NCBI GenBank assembly: GCA_045039925.1
Contig: CP108400.1
Coordinates: 2,108,001-2,172,000, forward strand
Origin: Yinghuangia sp045039925
GTDB taxonomy: Bacteria; Actinomycetota; Actinomycetes; Streptomycetales; Streptomycetaceae
Length of the DNA: 64,000 nucleotides
Reading direction: 5' to 3'
Both the position numbers and the translations under genes were made by a program. Below are positions 49,451-56,464 of this stretch, one piece after another; position 1 is the first letter of the stretch; every line of letters starts with the position of its first letter. The notes under the pieces are model-generated. The model made no database searches and had not been told where the DNA came from. It saw nothing but the letters and a program-made list of their open reading frames with translations.

Positions 49451-49746
49451 GAACGGGCATTTGCAAACGTCCATTCACAAACTTCGACCGGCAAACGCCA
49501 GTTCGCGAACGGCCGTTCGTAAACGACCGTTCGTGAACCGGCATTCGCAAACCGGCATTCGTAAACCGGCGTTCGCAAACGACTGCCCCTGATTCATGAA
49601 CGGCCATTCACGAGATTCATGAACGACCGTTCGCGAACAGCCGTTCACAAACAGTCCCTCGCGAACGGCTGTTCATGACCGGTTGTTGACGAACGGCCTT
49701 TCATGAACTCCCGTTCGCGAACAGCCATTCGCGAACAACCGTTCAC
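49451..49746. repeat. Array of about 21 tandem 14-bp LexA-box-like palindromes
   Basis: Units follow RAAC-NNNN-RTTC-RY with a 14-bp period from 49451; the phase breaks at 49591-49597 (7 bp) and 49612-49620 (9 bp). Six units are exact GAAC-N4-GTTC (starting 49507, 49621, 49635, 49663, 49705, 49733), the core of the Gram-positive SOS box; the others differ mostly by G/A in the first half-site or G/A in the second. Because 14 is not a multiple of three the array cannot be coding. It lies 177 bp upstream of the secreted propeller gene and 20 bp after the end of the hydrolase gene (49767). Confidence 0.9.
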
Positions 49747-49766
49747 AAACCACTACACCAGCCGCC

Positions 49767-51557
49767 TCACCCGGCCCGGCACGGTGCCCCGCCGCAGACG
49801 TCCACCACCTGCCCCGTCGTCAGGAACGCCGCCTTCTGCACCCGAGCCGCCGCGGAGTTGCGCGGGTCGGAGTGCGGGTCCTCGCCGTAATCCGGCTCGA
49901 ACGGCGCGGTGTTGGTGAGCGGCGGCGCGGGCGTACCGCTGTCCCACACCACCAGCGCCGACGACCCCGAGAACGGGTAGCGCGTAATGGGCGCGATACC
50001 CCAGTACGGCGTCACGTCCGGACTGCGCCCCGGCGCCAGCGCCGGCGCCACGATCCGCGCGCCCATCGTGCGCGCCTGCACCTCCGCCGACACGTTCGCC
50101 ACCTGGTGATCACCGAACGCGATCTGCATCAGCACCTGGTGCCGCGGCGTGTGCGGCAGCGGACGGTTCGTCAGGTTCGCCGCGTACCCGTTCGTCTCCC
50201 CCCGGTCCCACAGCAGTTGCATCAGCAGCAGGCTGAGCTGCTGGTCGATCTTGTCGGGGTACGCCTGGTCGAGCAGCGGCTGGAACTGCACGAAGTCGCT
50301 GCTCCGGTTCAGCAGCAGCCCGCCGTAGTTCATGCCGGTCACACCCAGCACGCCGCGCTTGACGTCCTGCGACACGGCGACCGTGATGCCGCCCATGATC
50401 CCGCCCTGGCTGTTGCCGTCGTAGACCACGCCCTTGCGGGTGTCGATCACCGGGCGGCCGTCACCGGTGCGGAACGCGGGATCGGCCGCGAAGCCCTGCG
50501 GATGACTCAGCAGCCGCCCGAGGAACAGCGTGTCGAGCACCCCTTGCTGCAACCGGTCGGCCACCGCGTCGAAGTTGCCGATATTGGTGAGCGACGCGAT
50601 GACGACCGGGATGTCGTCCTCGCTCATCCCGATCCACTTCGTCGCGCAGAACGTGAAGTTGTGCTCATTGGCCATCGACCGCACGTTCGAGCCGCGCACC
50701 TCGCGCTCGCTGCCCAGCAGGCCGTGGCCGTAGAGCGACGCCTGCGACGGCGCCGCAAAGGCGCTGCGCGGGATCTCGCACTGGAACGGCGCCTGCTGCA
50801 CGTTGCCCGGCAACTGCCGCGGCTTGCCGTCGCGGCCGTAGTTGAACGACGAACCCGGCGGCCCTCCCGGTGCGTTCAGATAGCTCGGCACCGCCACGAA
50901 CCCCTTGATCTCGCGGGCGATGCGGTCGTCCTGCTCGGGTGTGAAGTCCTGGACCGACGTGATCGTGTACGCCGGCGCCTTCCGCCCCAGGTCGTCGAAC
51001 GCGTCGTCGCGGATCTCCAGCAGGCTCTCCGTGGTGTTCTCGGTACTCGCCACCGTGAAGTCCCAGGCCAGGTACAGGCTGCGCGGGTCGACGCGCCCGT
51101 GGTCGGCGAGTTCGCGCAGTACGGGCCGCAACTGCTTCTGCCGTGCCCACAGCGGGTCGTGGCGCGGAAGCGTCCGGCCGGTCAGGCCCTTGAACGTGGC
51201 GTTCGCAACGAGAGACGCCCCCGACTCGTCCCGCAGGTTGCGCAGGCCGACCGAGTACGTGTGCCCGGGGATGAAGTTCCGTGCCGGATGCACCAGCAGG
51301 GCCTGCCGGTCCGGGTTCGTGGCGTGCGAGTCCAACTCGGCCCAGTATGGCCAGCTTTGGCCGGTCTCGTTGTCGACGATGACGATCGGCGCGTCCCGGG
51401 AGAGCGACCGCGCGATGTCGGTGATCGGGGCGGCGCCGGACTTCGGGAGGCTGATCCCCGGCACCCGCACCACGAGGGTCGAACCCGGCGAGAATCCGTC
51501 GCCGCGGTTCCACGCGGCGGGGTCCGCGGCCTGGCCGGCCGCGTTCACCGGCATCAT
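49767..51557 (-). CDS. Secreted-hydrolase-like protein, 5' end apparently lost
   Basis: A 596-residue alpha/beta-hydrolase-like protein. Nucleophile motif is YDGNSQGGIMGG (G-N-S-Q-G) near 375; other blocks are WAELDSHATNPDRQALLVHP and GHGLLGSEREVRG. Homology-like sequence continues upstream of the first ATG (51557): reading the same frame back gives QFPNDWYTVRDRRSETGRRL, as expected for the mature N-terminus of a secreted enzyme, but the frame then reaches TGA near 51700 without any start or signal peptide. So the gene has probably lost its start by rearrangement at about 51620-51700, where the prophage-like segment begins. Translation from 51557 would lack the export signal. Confidence 0.7.
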   Translation of the reverse strand: MMPVNAAGQAADPAAWNRGDGFSPGSTLVVRVPGISLPKSGAAPITDIARSLSRDAPIVIVDNETGQSWPYWAELDSHATNPDRQALLVHPARNFIPGHTYSVGLRNLRDESGASLVANATFKGLTGRTLPRHDPLWARQKQLRPVLRELADHGRVDPRSLYLAWDFTVASTENTTESLLEIRDDAFDDLGRKAPAYTITSVQDFTPEQDDRIAREIKGFVAVPSYLNAPGGPPGSSFNYGRDGKPRQLPGNVQQAPFQCEIPRSAFAAPSQASLYGHGLLGSEREVRGSNVRSMANEHNFTFCATKWIGMSEDDIPVVIASLTNIGNFDAVADRLQQGVLDTLFLGRLLSHPQGFAADPAFRTGDGRPVIDTRKGVVYDGNSQGGIMGGITVAVSQDVKRGVLGVTGMNYGGLLLNRSSDFVQFQPLLDQAYPDKIDQQLSLLLMQLLWDRGETNGYAANLTNRPLPHTPRHQVLMQIAFGDHQVANVSAEVQARTMGARIVAPALAPGRSPDVTPYWGIAPITRYPFSGSSALVVWDSGTPAPPLTNTAPFEPDYGEDPHSDPRNSAAARVQKAAFLTTGQVVDVCGGAPCRAG

Positions 51558-51960
51558 CGACGGGGTGAGCGCGAGGCGCCTCCCGGTCTCGCTGCGCCGG
51601 TCCCTGACGGTGTACCAGTCGTTCGGGAACTGATGCAGTCGTCGCGTTGACCTGCGGTACCACTCGTGAACCCTTGCATGGCCAGCGCATTTAGCGTTTC
51701 AATGCGTTTCGACGCGTTTCCCGGGTCCCACAAGTTTTGTCCCTCGCGAGTCCCTGAAAGTCCCTGGGGAGTCCCTGGGAATCTGCCCCGTTGAGGCAGG
51801 TGGGCGGGGTCGCCCTCCGGCTGCGCCACCATCCGGCGACCCCGCTCTCCACGCCCGAGGGGCCTGACTGCCCTCAGTCTCGGGTGGCCCGGCACGTGCC
51901 CGGGCCAGATGTACATCGCCATGTACAGACATCGGCGATCTTGAACGCCAGCGTAGGCAG
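51558..51960. other. Gene-free junction with short 10-bp-periodic repeats
   Basis: This 403-bp stretch holds no convincing gene. It has the orphan N-terminal codons of the hydrolase, three GCGTTTC at 10-bp spacing (51694, 51704, 51714), and three TCCCTG at 10-11-bp spacing (51751, 51761, 51772). GTTCGGGAAC at 51621-51630 is a perfect inverted repeat within the lost 5' codons and could be part of an attachment site. Confidence 0.5.
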
Positions 51961-52200
51961 GTGCGTCAAGATCGGCTTCCTCAGCCCGACTGGGTCATCG
52001 CCCGTCGGGTAGCCATCGGGAGGCGGGTAAGGGCCGCCCGGTTAGATGAACGCATGAGCATGCAGCGCCTCGGCGAGCACGCGGGCGTGGACCGCAGGAC
52101 GATCTCGTCGATCGAGATCGGGAGTACCGACCCATCGCTGTCCGTCCTCCTTCGCATCGCCGACGCCCTCCACGTCCAGCCGCGCGACCTCATTGGCTAG
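51961..52200 (+). CDS. Small XRE family transcriptional regulator
   Basis: A 79-residue stand-alone helix-turn-helix: MSMQRLGEHAGVDRRTISSI then EIGSTDPSLSVLLRIADALH and VQPRDLIG, the standard Cro/C1 length. The GTG at 51961 lacks a strong ribosome site; a start nearer the helix is possible. As the first gene inside the prophage-like segment it may be an excision or lysogeny regulator. A short hairpin follows the stop at once. Confidence 0.75.
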   Translation: MRQDRLPQPDWVIARRVAIGRRVRAARLDERMSMQRLGEHAGVDRRTISSIEIGSTDPSLSVLLRIADALHVQPRDLIG

Positions 52201-52201
52201 C

Positions 52202-52215
52202 GGCTGAAATCAGCC
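52202..52215 (+). terminator. Short hairpin after the XRE gene
   Basis: GGCTGA-AA-TCAGCC directly follows the stop codon and is followed by ACTTTG. The stem is only six pairs, so termination is likely weak. Confidence 0.35.
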
Positions 52216-52269
52216 ACTTTGCGTGAGGTGCGGGGTCCGCCACCGTAGCGGTACCTGCGTCATCAGTCC

Positions 52270-52572
52270 ATGACTACTGCGTGCCCTGTACACAAATCAC
52301 TCGAACGGGTGACGGCTTGCACGGACCACTTTGGGTCGGACTGTGGTATCCGGGCGCGCACCATTGCCCCCGCGCCCGTAATCACCGGTCGGTATCGCCC
52401 GATTACAGCGGGTGTGCTCTTGATCGATCGGGCGGGCCGACGATGGTGGCCGATCATCCAGCCGGTTGACACCCAGGCACCCCTGGAAGAATTTGCCGGT
52501 TGGTACCCGCCCGCGCGCCCGGAATGCCCATTGGGGGCAGGGAGGGCAAGGCGCGCAGGCGGGCGCTTTTAA
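52270..52572 (+). CDS. Uncertain hypothetical protein
   Basis: A 100-codon frame with mixed third-position bases, less GC-rich than the neighbours. It encodes a stretch VITGRYRPITAGVLLIDRAG then WWPIIQPVDTQAPLEEFAGW that looks protein-like, but no ribosome site is visible, and a frame on the other strand covers part of it. I keep it as doubtful. If unreal, 52201-52568 is a 370-bp gap with nothing else I can identify. Confidence 0.3.
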   Translation: MTTACPVHKSLERVTACTDHFGSDCGIRARTIAPAPVITGRYRPITAGVLLIDRAGRRWWPIIQPVDTQAPLEEFAGWYPPARPECPLGAGRARRAGGRF

Positions 52573-52730
52573 GACCGCTGAGACTTCGGCCGCGGATCCA
52601 CGACAATCCACTCCGGCGGCACTTCCGCCAGATCTGAAGACGGTCGGCGCTGGTCTGCGGGCACGTCGTCCGGCACCTCAACGACGACGCCACCCGGGTA
52701 CTCCCAACGGCGGACAGTACGCGGGATCAT
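52569..52730 (-). CDS. 53-residue coupled mini-protein
   Basis: A short frame that starts with an ATGA overlap on the previous mini-gene. It encodes MIPRTVRRWEYPGGVVVEVP, then DLAEVPPEWIVVDPRPKSQR. The beta-rich, acidic composition and codon bias look genuine. No family known. It is probably translated together with the 58-residue protein and belongs to the XRE-regulator cluster of the prophage-like segment. Confidence 0.55.
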   Translation of the reverse strand: MIPRTVRRWEYPGGVVVEVPDDVPADQRRPSSDLAEVPPEWIVVDPRPKSQRS

Positions 52731-52903
52731 GGCGCCACCGTCCAAGCCGGGCCCATCGACGACTCATAGCTGCGGACGTGCGTGGACCCGGTAGGACCGA
52801 CGCGGTACACGTCGATCTTGATGCGTGAAGGGCGCAAGCGCTTGCGGGCAGCCCCGGCCGCCGAAGACCCGACAGCGGGGGCCGACTTCGTTTCATCGGC
52901 CAT
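52727..52903 (-). CDS. 58-residue mini-protein
   Basis: A short frame beginning MADETKSAPAVGSSAAGAAR with a basic, beta-containing second half (RIKIDVYRVGPTGSTHVRSY). It is coupled to the next mini-gene by a 4-base overlap and starts 58 bp after the stop of the XRE regulator on the same strand, so it may share its transcript. Function unknown. Confidence 0.5.
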   Translation of the reverse strand: MADETKSAPAVGSSAAGAARKRLRPSRIKIDVYRVGPTGSTHVRSYESSMGPAWTVAP

Positions 52904-52960
52904 GCACCGACGGTACGGGCGCGCGCCACCCGGTCTGGGTGCAAACTGCACCCCCTCGAA

Positions 52961-54214
52961 TCAGGCCGTCAGAAGCCCGATCCGCTGCGCCGTCACAGCC
53001 GCCCGCTCGCGGCGGTGCGGCAGCTTGGAGTCCATCTCCTCCAGCAAGATCCGGCGGGCGAAGCCGTTGTACATCACCGTCTCCGGCGCCGTCTCGTACG
53101 CGGCATCGAGCTTGGCGATCGCCACATCCGGCTGTCCGTCGAGGTGGTACGCGCGGGCGTCCTCGACTGCGGCGCGGGCCCGCCGAGGCCGCGACGGGAT
53201 CACCGCGGCGGCAGCGCGGGCCGCCTGCCGGACCGACTCCCCCGCGGCGTGCAGCTCCACGGCCACGGTGACCGCGTGCGCGCCCATGATGGCCTGCGAG
53301 AACGACGTCACCGGGTGGTAGTAGGACTCGGGCAACCGGTTCGCGACACGTTGCGCCTCATCCCAGTACCGCCACGCGGTGCCGCTCTCGCCGCGGCGGG
53401 ACGCGGTATAGCCCATCTCGAACTGGAGGGCCCCCCACACGGCGAGGACCTGCGTCGGCGCGTCCGGCAACTGCGGTTCCAGGAAGTCCAGTACGGCGTG
53501 GTTCACGGCGTCGGCGGCCGCCCAGTCGCCGGCGTCGCGGTGCGCCTGCGCCGTCAGCCACCCCGCGACGCCGATAGCGTGCGCGTCATCGGACTCCTGC
53601 GCGGCGACCATGCCGCGCTCGGCGATCCGCCACAGCAACTCGGCGGCCGGCTGGTAGGCGACGAAGAACTGCGCCAACGAATACGACTCCGAGAGGATGG
53701 CCTGCGCCGCGCGCCGGGTATCCCCGCCCTCCGCCTGCCGCACCGCGAGCTGCCCGTCGCGCAGCAGGTCAGGCAGCAGCGACCCCACGGTCTCGCGGTG
53801 GTGAGGGGAGGCATGCCGAGCGGACCACGCGAAGTCCAAGCGGGCGCGCAAGTTGGCGACCGTGGGGGCCTGCATGTCGGGCAGCATCGGGAACAGGCTC
53901 AGCGCCTGCCGGACCGCGGGCAGACGGGCATGGCCGGGCCCGGTGAAGAGCTGGACGTTGATGGACTGGTCTCCAGTCAGGGCAGCCAAGTTGCCGACCC
54001 GGAGCACTTCGGCGATGCGCAGCAGCACGGGAAGCTTCGGCATCTGCGTGCGGCCGGTCTCCAAGTCCTTGACCCACTGCGCCGTGAAGCCGAGCAAGCC
54101 ACCGAGGGCCGGGCGCGTGAGACCGCGCCGCTCGCGCTCGATCTTGAGTCTTTGCCCGAAGGTCAAAGGGACTTCGTCCTGTGCAGTGGTGTCCGGTCGG
54201 CTAGCATCAGACAT
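52961..54214 (-). CDS. XRE regulator with TPR-like C-terminal region
   Basis: A 417-residue regulator. Residues about 18-75 are an XRE helix-turn-helix (FGQRLKIERERRGLTRPALG, then GLLGFTAQWVKDLETGRTQM). The remaining ~330 residues are all-helical with alternating Ala/Leu/Trp patterns typical of tetratricopeptide-like repeats (AWRYWDEAQRVANRL, AKLDAAYETAPETV), as in streptomycete regulators that sense peptides or partner proteins. ATG 54214 has GAAAGGGCGGGG upstream. It sits in the lysogeny-control area, followed by two coupled mini-genes and preceded by the phosphotransferase gene. Confidence 0.82.
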   Translation of the reverse strand: MSDASRPDTTAQDEVPLTFGQRLKIERERRGLTRPALGGLLGFTAQWVKDLETGRTQMPKLPVLLRIAEVLRVGNLAALTGDQSINVQLFTGPGHARLPAVRQALSLFPMLPDMQAPTVANLRARLDFAWSARHASPHHRETVGSLLPDLLRDGQLAVRQAEGGDTRRAAQAILSESYSLAQFFVAYQPAAELLWRIAERGMVAAQESDDAHAIGVAGWLTAQAHRDAGDWAAADAVNHAVLDFLEPQLPDAPTQVLAVWGALQFEMGYTASRRGESGTAWRYWDEAQRVANRLPESYYHPVTSFSQAIMGAHAVTVAVELHAAGESVRQAARAAAAVIPSRPRRARAAVEDARAYHLDGQPDVAIAKLDAAYETAPETVMYNGFARRILLEEMDSKLPHRRERAAVTAQRIGLLTA

Positions 54215-54296
54215 GTCGGCCCCGCCCTTTCCTGTCCAGCACCCACTGAACAGGTTACGGTGCGGGGCCACTCTCATGTGGTCGATCACGGGGGCG

Positions 54297-55148
54297 CTAC
54301 TTCCAGTAGTCCGCCCACTCCTGCGCCGCGGCGGCGATGCTCTCCGCGTCCCACGTGCCCTGCTCGGCTTCCTCCGCCCATCGGCGGGCCTCGGCCTGCG
54401 CCAAGGCGAACACACCGCGGCGGTCCGCAGCCTCAAAGCCCGGGACCTTCAACACCCACGCGGCAGCCTCGGCAGGCGAATGGCCGCCGCCCGACACCAG
54501 CCGCATCCCCCACAACACGCCGTCTGCCCAAGTCGGACCCAGAGACGGCCACGACCAATCCACCAGCCGTGCCTTGCCGTCCGAAATCAGGACGTTGAAC
54601 GCTGCCGGGTCGCCGTGCATCAACTGGCGGCCGGCCAGGCGCGATTCGTCTGACGGGTCGCACCAGTACCCCCAGCAGTCCCACGCCGACGGCAGCCGAA
54701 CACGCGGTGCCACGCAGCCGTACAGCTCTCCGAGAGCGGCCACAGCAAGCGGCAAGTCCGTAGAGTCGGGTGCGTACGACGCGTGCCGGCCCTGTGCCGC
54801 CTCGAAGCCGAGCAGGTCCCAGCCCGCAGCCCGCACCCGCCACAGCACGCGCGGCGCCGACCGAGGCAGCCACCGGTTGATCGCCTGCTCTTGGTCCAGT
54901 TCGTCGACTGGGCCCCACGACGGGCCCCACCATCCGTCCGGGTCTTGGCCGCCGTACGGCGGAGCATCCGCAGGCTGGCCCTTGACGAACACCGGGGGGC
55001 GACCGGCGACGGTGAGGATGGCAGACGTGCCGGCCCGGGCGCCGATCCCTGTGTCGACTGCCGCGACCGGGCCGCCGAGTAAGTCGGCGACCGCGGTACG
55101 AGCAGCGTCGGGCAGGTCGGCCCACGGCAGGCCACCCGGCGGGGTCAT
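54297..55148 (-). CDS. Aminoglycoside phosphotransferase-family kinase
   Basis: A 283-residue APH-fold kinase-like protein. The catalytic loop is LMHGDPAAFNVLISDGKARL and the metal-binding Asp lies in LVDWSWPSLGPTWAD (D-W-S rather than D-F-G-type). The nucleotide Lys is likely in PPVFVKGQPADAPP. The substrate is unknown; many such actinobacterial genes act on small molecules other than aminoglycosides. The ATG at 55148 overlaps by 4 bases the stop of a proline-rich mini-ORF, so it is probably translationally coupled to it. Confidence 0.78.
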   Translation of the reverse strand: MTPPGGLPWADLPDAARTAVADLLGGPVAAVDTGIGARAGTSAILTVAGRPPVFVKGQPADAPPYGGQDPDGWWGPSWGPVDELDQEQAINRWLPRSAPRVLWRVRAAGWDLLGFEAAQGRHASYAPDSTDLPLAVAALGELYGCVAPRVRLPSAWDCWGYWCDPSDESRLAGRQLMHGDPAAFNVLISDGKARLVDWSWPSLGPTWADGVLWGMRLVSGGGHSPAEAAAWVLKVPGFEAADRRGVFALAQAEARRWAEEAEQGTWDAESIAAAAQEWADYWK

Positions 55149-55273
55149 GCCCCGGGCGGCGGGTTCGGCGGCATCGGAGGGTTCTTGTCCGGCGTCGTCG
55201 GAGCCTTCCCGGGGCGGCCGGGATTGTTGGGTGTGGGCGGCCGGGGCGGCGGCTTCCGTGCAGTGAGCGTCAT
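55145..55273 (-). CDS. Proline-rich 42-residue mini-ORF upstream of the kinase
   Basis: The frame starts MTLTARKPPPRPP and contains 17 Pro in 42 residues, with Asn, Lys, Arg and no Cys, ending PPMPPNPPPGA. Its TGA overlaps the kinase ATG by 4 bases (ATGA). The ribosome site is weak (TGAGGC). It could be a leader for translational coupling, a structural linker-like peptide or a substrate. It recalls the mini-ORF at 35498-35608, also Pro-rich with a P-G-K motif and upstream of a modifying-type enzyme. Confidence 0.45.
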   Translation of the reverse strand: MTLTARKPPPRPPTPNNPGRPGKAPTTPDKNPPMPPNPPPGA

Positions 55274-55312
55274 GCCTCAGAGCGTAGCCGCGCGCCTGCT
55301 TGGGAGGACTCA

Positions 55313-55376
55313 ATCGGGTGAACTCCCAACCGGAACGCGCACATCGCAGTACCGTCGTCGCACACCTTGGGGGGTG
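55313..55376 (+). promoter_or_regulatory. Shared leader motif, copy 1
   Basis: ATCGGGTGAA (55313), GCAGTACCGTCG (55346) and CCTTGGGGGGTG (55365) precede the lipoprotein gene. The same three blocks recur before the HicA-like gene with nearly the same spacing (23 v. 24 and 7 v. 9 bases), so this is likely a common promoter and ribosome site. Confidence 0.6.
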
Positions 55377-55382
55377 ACGGCC

Positions 55383-56141
55383 ATGGGGAAGGCCACCGCG
55401 CGCTGTGCCGCGCTCATACTGACCGCCGGAATGCTCATCGCGGGATGCAGCGACGGCGGAGGCGACGAGAAACCCGCCGCAGCCACAGCGCCCGCCCTCA
55501 ACTGCCAAGACCCGGTACAGGCAATCCTCTGCGGGGACGTAACGCCCGTCGGACCACCCACCGCCACGCCGGCCCCGCCCAACGGGCCCGCGCCGGCGAA
55601 CATGCCGCCCGGCTGCAACGAGCCGACCGTCAGCCCACAGGTCTGGTTCAGCGTGTGCGGGCAGACCGGACCCGCGCCAGGAGAGGAACCCGACGCACCC
55701 GAAGGGCCGCGCCCGCTCGGGCAAGCCGTGCTCACCACCGGCAGCAACGGATCCGGAACCCTCGAACTCGCGCCCACCACCGTCGTGTACAGCACCGGCC
55801 AGGACACCGGGACCGTCCCCAACAAGGACGGCTACGTCACCGTCACCGTCAAGCTCACCAACAAGGGCGCCGTCACCGCGCGCGACTCGGACTTCTGGAG
55901 CTACGTCGCGCCCGACGGCGAAGCCCTCGACATCGGCATCATCATCGTCCCGCGCGGATTCGACGGCGGGAGCACGATCCAGCCCGGCACGTTCCAGTGG
56001 GGCTCGCAGTCCTGGGACATCCGCAACGACCAGAAGGGCGGCGTGCTGGTGTACAAGGACGGCACCGACGTCCTGTACAAGTGGCAGCTACCCGCCGTCG
56101 ACACCGGGCCGCAGGTCGCCGAGGTGAAGAAGGGGTTCTGA
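55383..56141 (+). CDS. Lipoprotein with DUF4352-like domain
   Basis: A 252-residue exported lipoprotein: MGKATARCAA start, hydrophobic core and lipobox LIAGC (Cys22). A Pro/Ala-rich linker with Cys residues follows (LNCQD, ILCGD, GCNEP, VCGQT), then a beta-sandwich resembling DUF4352: YVTVTVKLTNKGAVTARDSD, then TIQPGTFQWGSQSWDIRN. GGGGGG lies eight bases before the ATG; an in-frame GTG at 55374 is also possible. In a prophage setting a surface lipoprotein could be a superinfection-exclusion moron, which is inference. Confidence 0.72.
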   Translation: MGKATARCAALILTAGMLIAGCSDGGGDEKPAAATAPALNCQDPVQAILCGDVTPVGPPTATPAPPNGPAPANMPPGCNEPTVSPQVWFSVCGQTGPAPGEEPDAPEGPRPLGQAVLTTGSNGSGTLELAPTTVVYSTGQDTGTVPNKDGYVTVTVKLTNKGAVTARDSDFWSYVAPDGEALDIGIIIVPRGFDGGSTIQPGTFQWGSQSWDIRNDQKGGVLVYKDGTDVLYKWQLPAVDTGPQVAEVKKGF

Positions 56142-56154
56142 CGGGGGCGACACG

Positions 56155-56221
56155 ATCGGGTGAATCGGCCGCGGCGGTACACCCGGGCGCAGTACGGTCG
56201 GCGCCTACGCCTTGGGGGGTG
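56155..56221 (+). promoter_or_regulatory. Shared leader motif, copy 2
   Basis: ATCGGGTGAA (56155), GCAGTACGGTCG (56189) and CCTTGGGGGGTG (56210) precede the HicA-like gene. They match copy 1 at 55313-55376 almost base for base while the sequence between them differs. Confidence 0.6.
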
Positions 56222-56224
56222 CCA

Positions 56225-56464
56225 GTGCCCAACCCGTTCCCGTCGCTGAAAGCCGCCGCGATGCTGAAGATCCTGTACGGGCTCGGCTACACCAAGCACC
56301 GGCAAAACGGATCTCACTGCATACTGAAAGCAGACGGACGGCCACCAGTACTCTTCGCCGCGCACCACGGCAAGACCATGAGCCCCGTCTACGTCCGTGA
56401 CATGCTCGTCAAGCAGGTAGGCCTCAGCGAAGCAGACGCGTTGAAGGAGGTAGGCGCCTCATGA
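56225..56464 (+). CDS. hicA: HicA-like toxin
   Basis: A 79-residue HicA-family putative mRNA interferase. The fold is alpha-beta-beta-beta-alpha: LKAAAMLKILYGLGY, then RQNGSHCILK with the catalytic His31, HHGKTMSPVYVRDMLVKQVG. The GTG start is placed just after the GGGGGG ribosome site. It overlaps by 4 bases the HicB-like gene that follows; toxin-then-antitoxin is the normal hicAB order. Confidence 0.82.
   Translation: MPNPFPSLKAAAMLKILYGLGYTKHRQNGSHCILKADGRPPVLFAAHHGKTMSPVYVRDMLVKQVGLSEADALKEVGAS

Noticed and set aside
49387..49578. Open frames across the palindrome array
   Set aside because: The repeat period (14) is not a multiple of three and the frames have no ribosome site; they arise from the repeat composition.
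49451..49746. CRISPR array
   Set aside because: The repeats are 14 bp and contiguous with no unique spacers, and there are no cas genes nearby.
52263..52472. Minus-strand 69-codon frame
   Set aside because: It conflicts with the equally uncertain plus-strand frame, starts without a ribosome site and shows no protein-like pattern.
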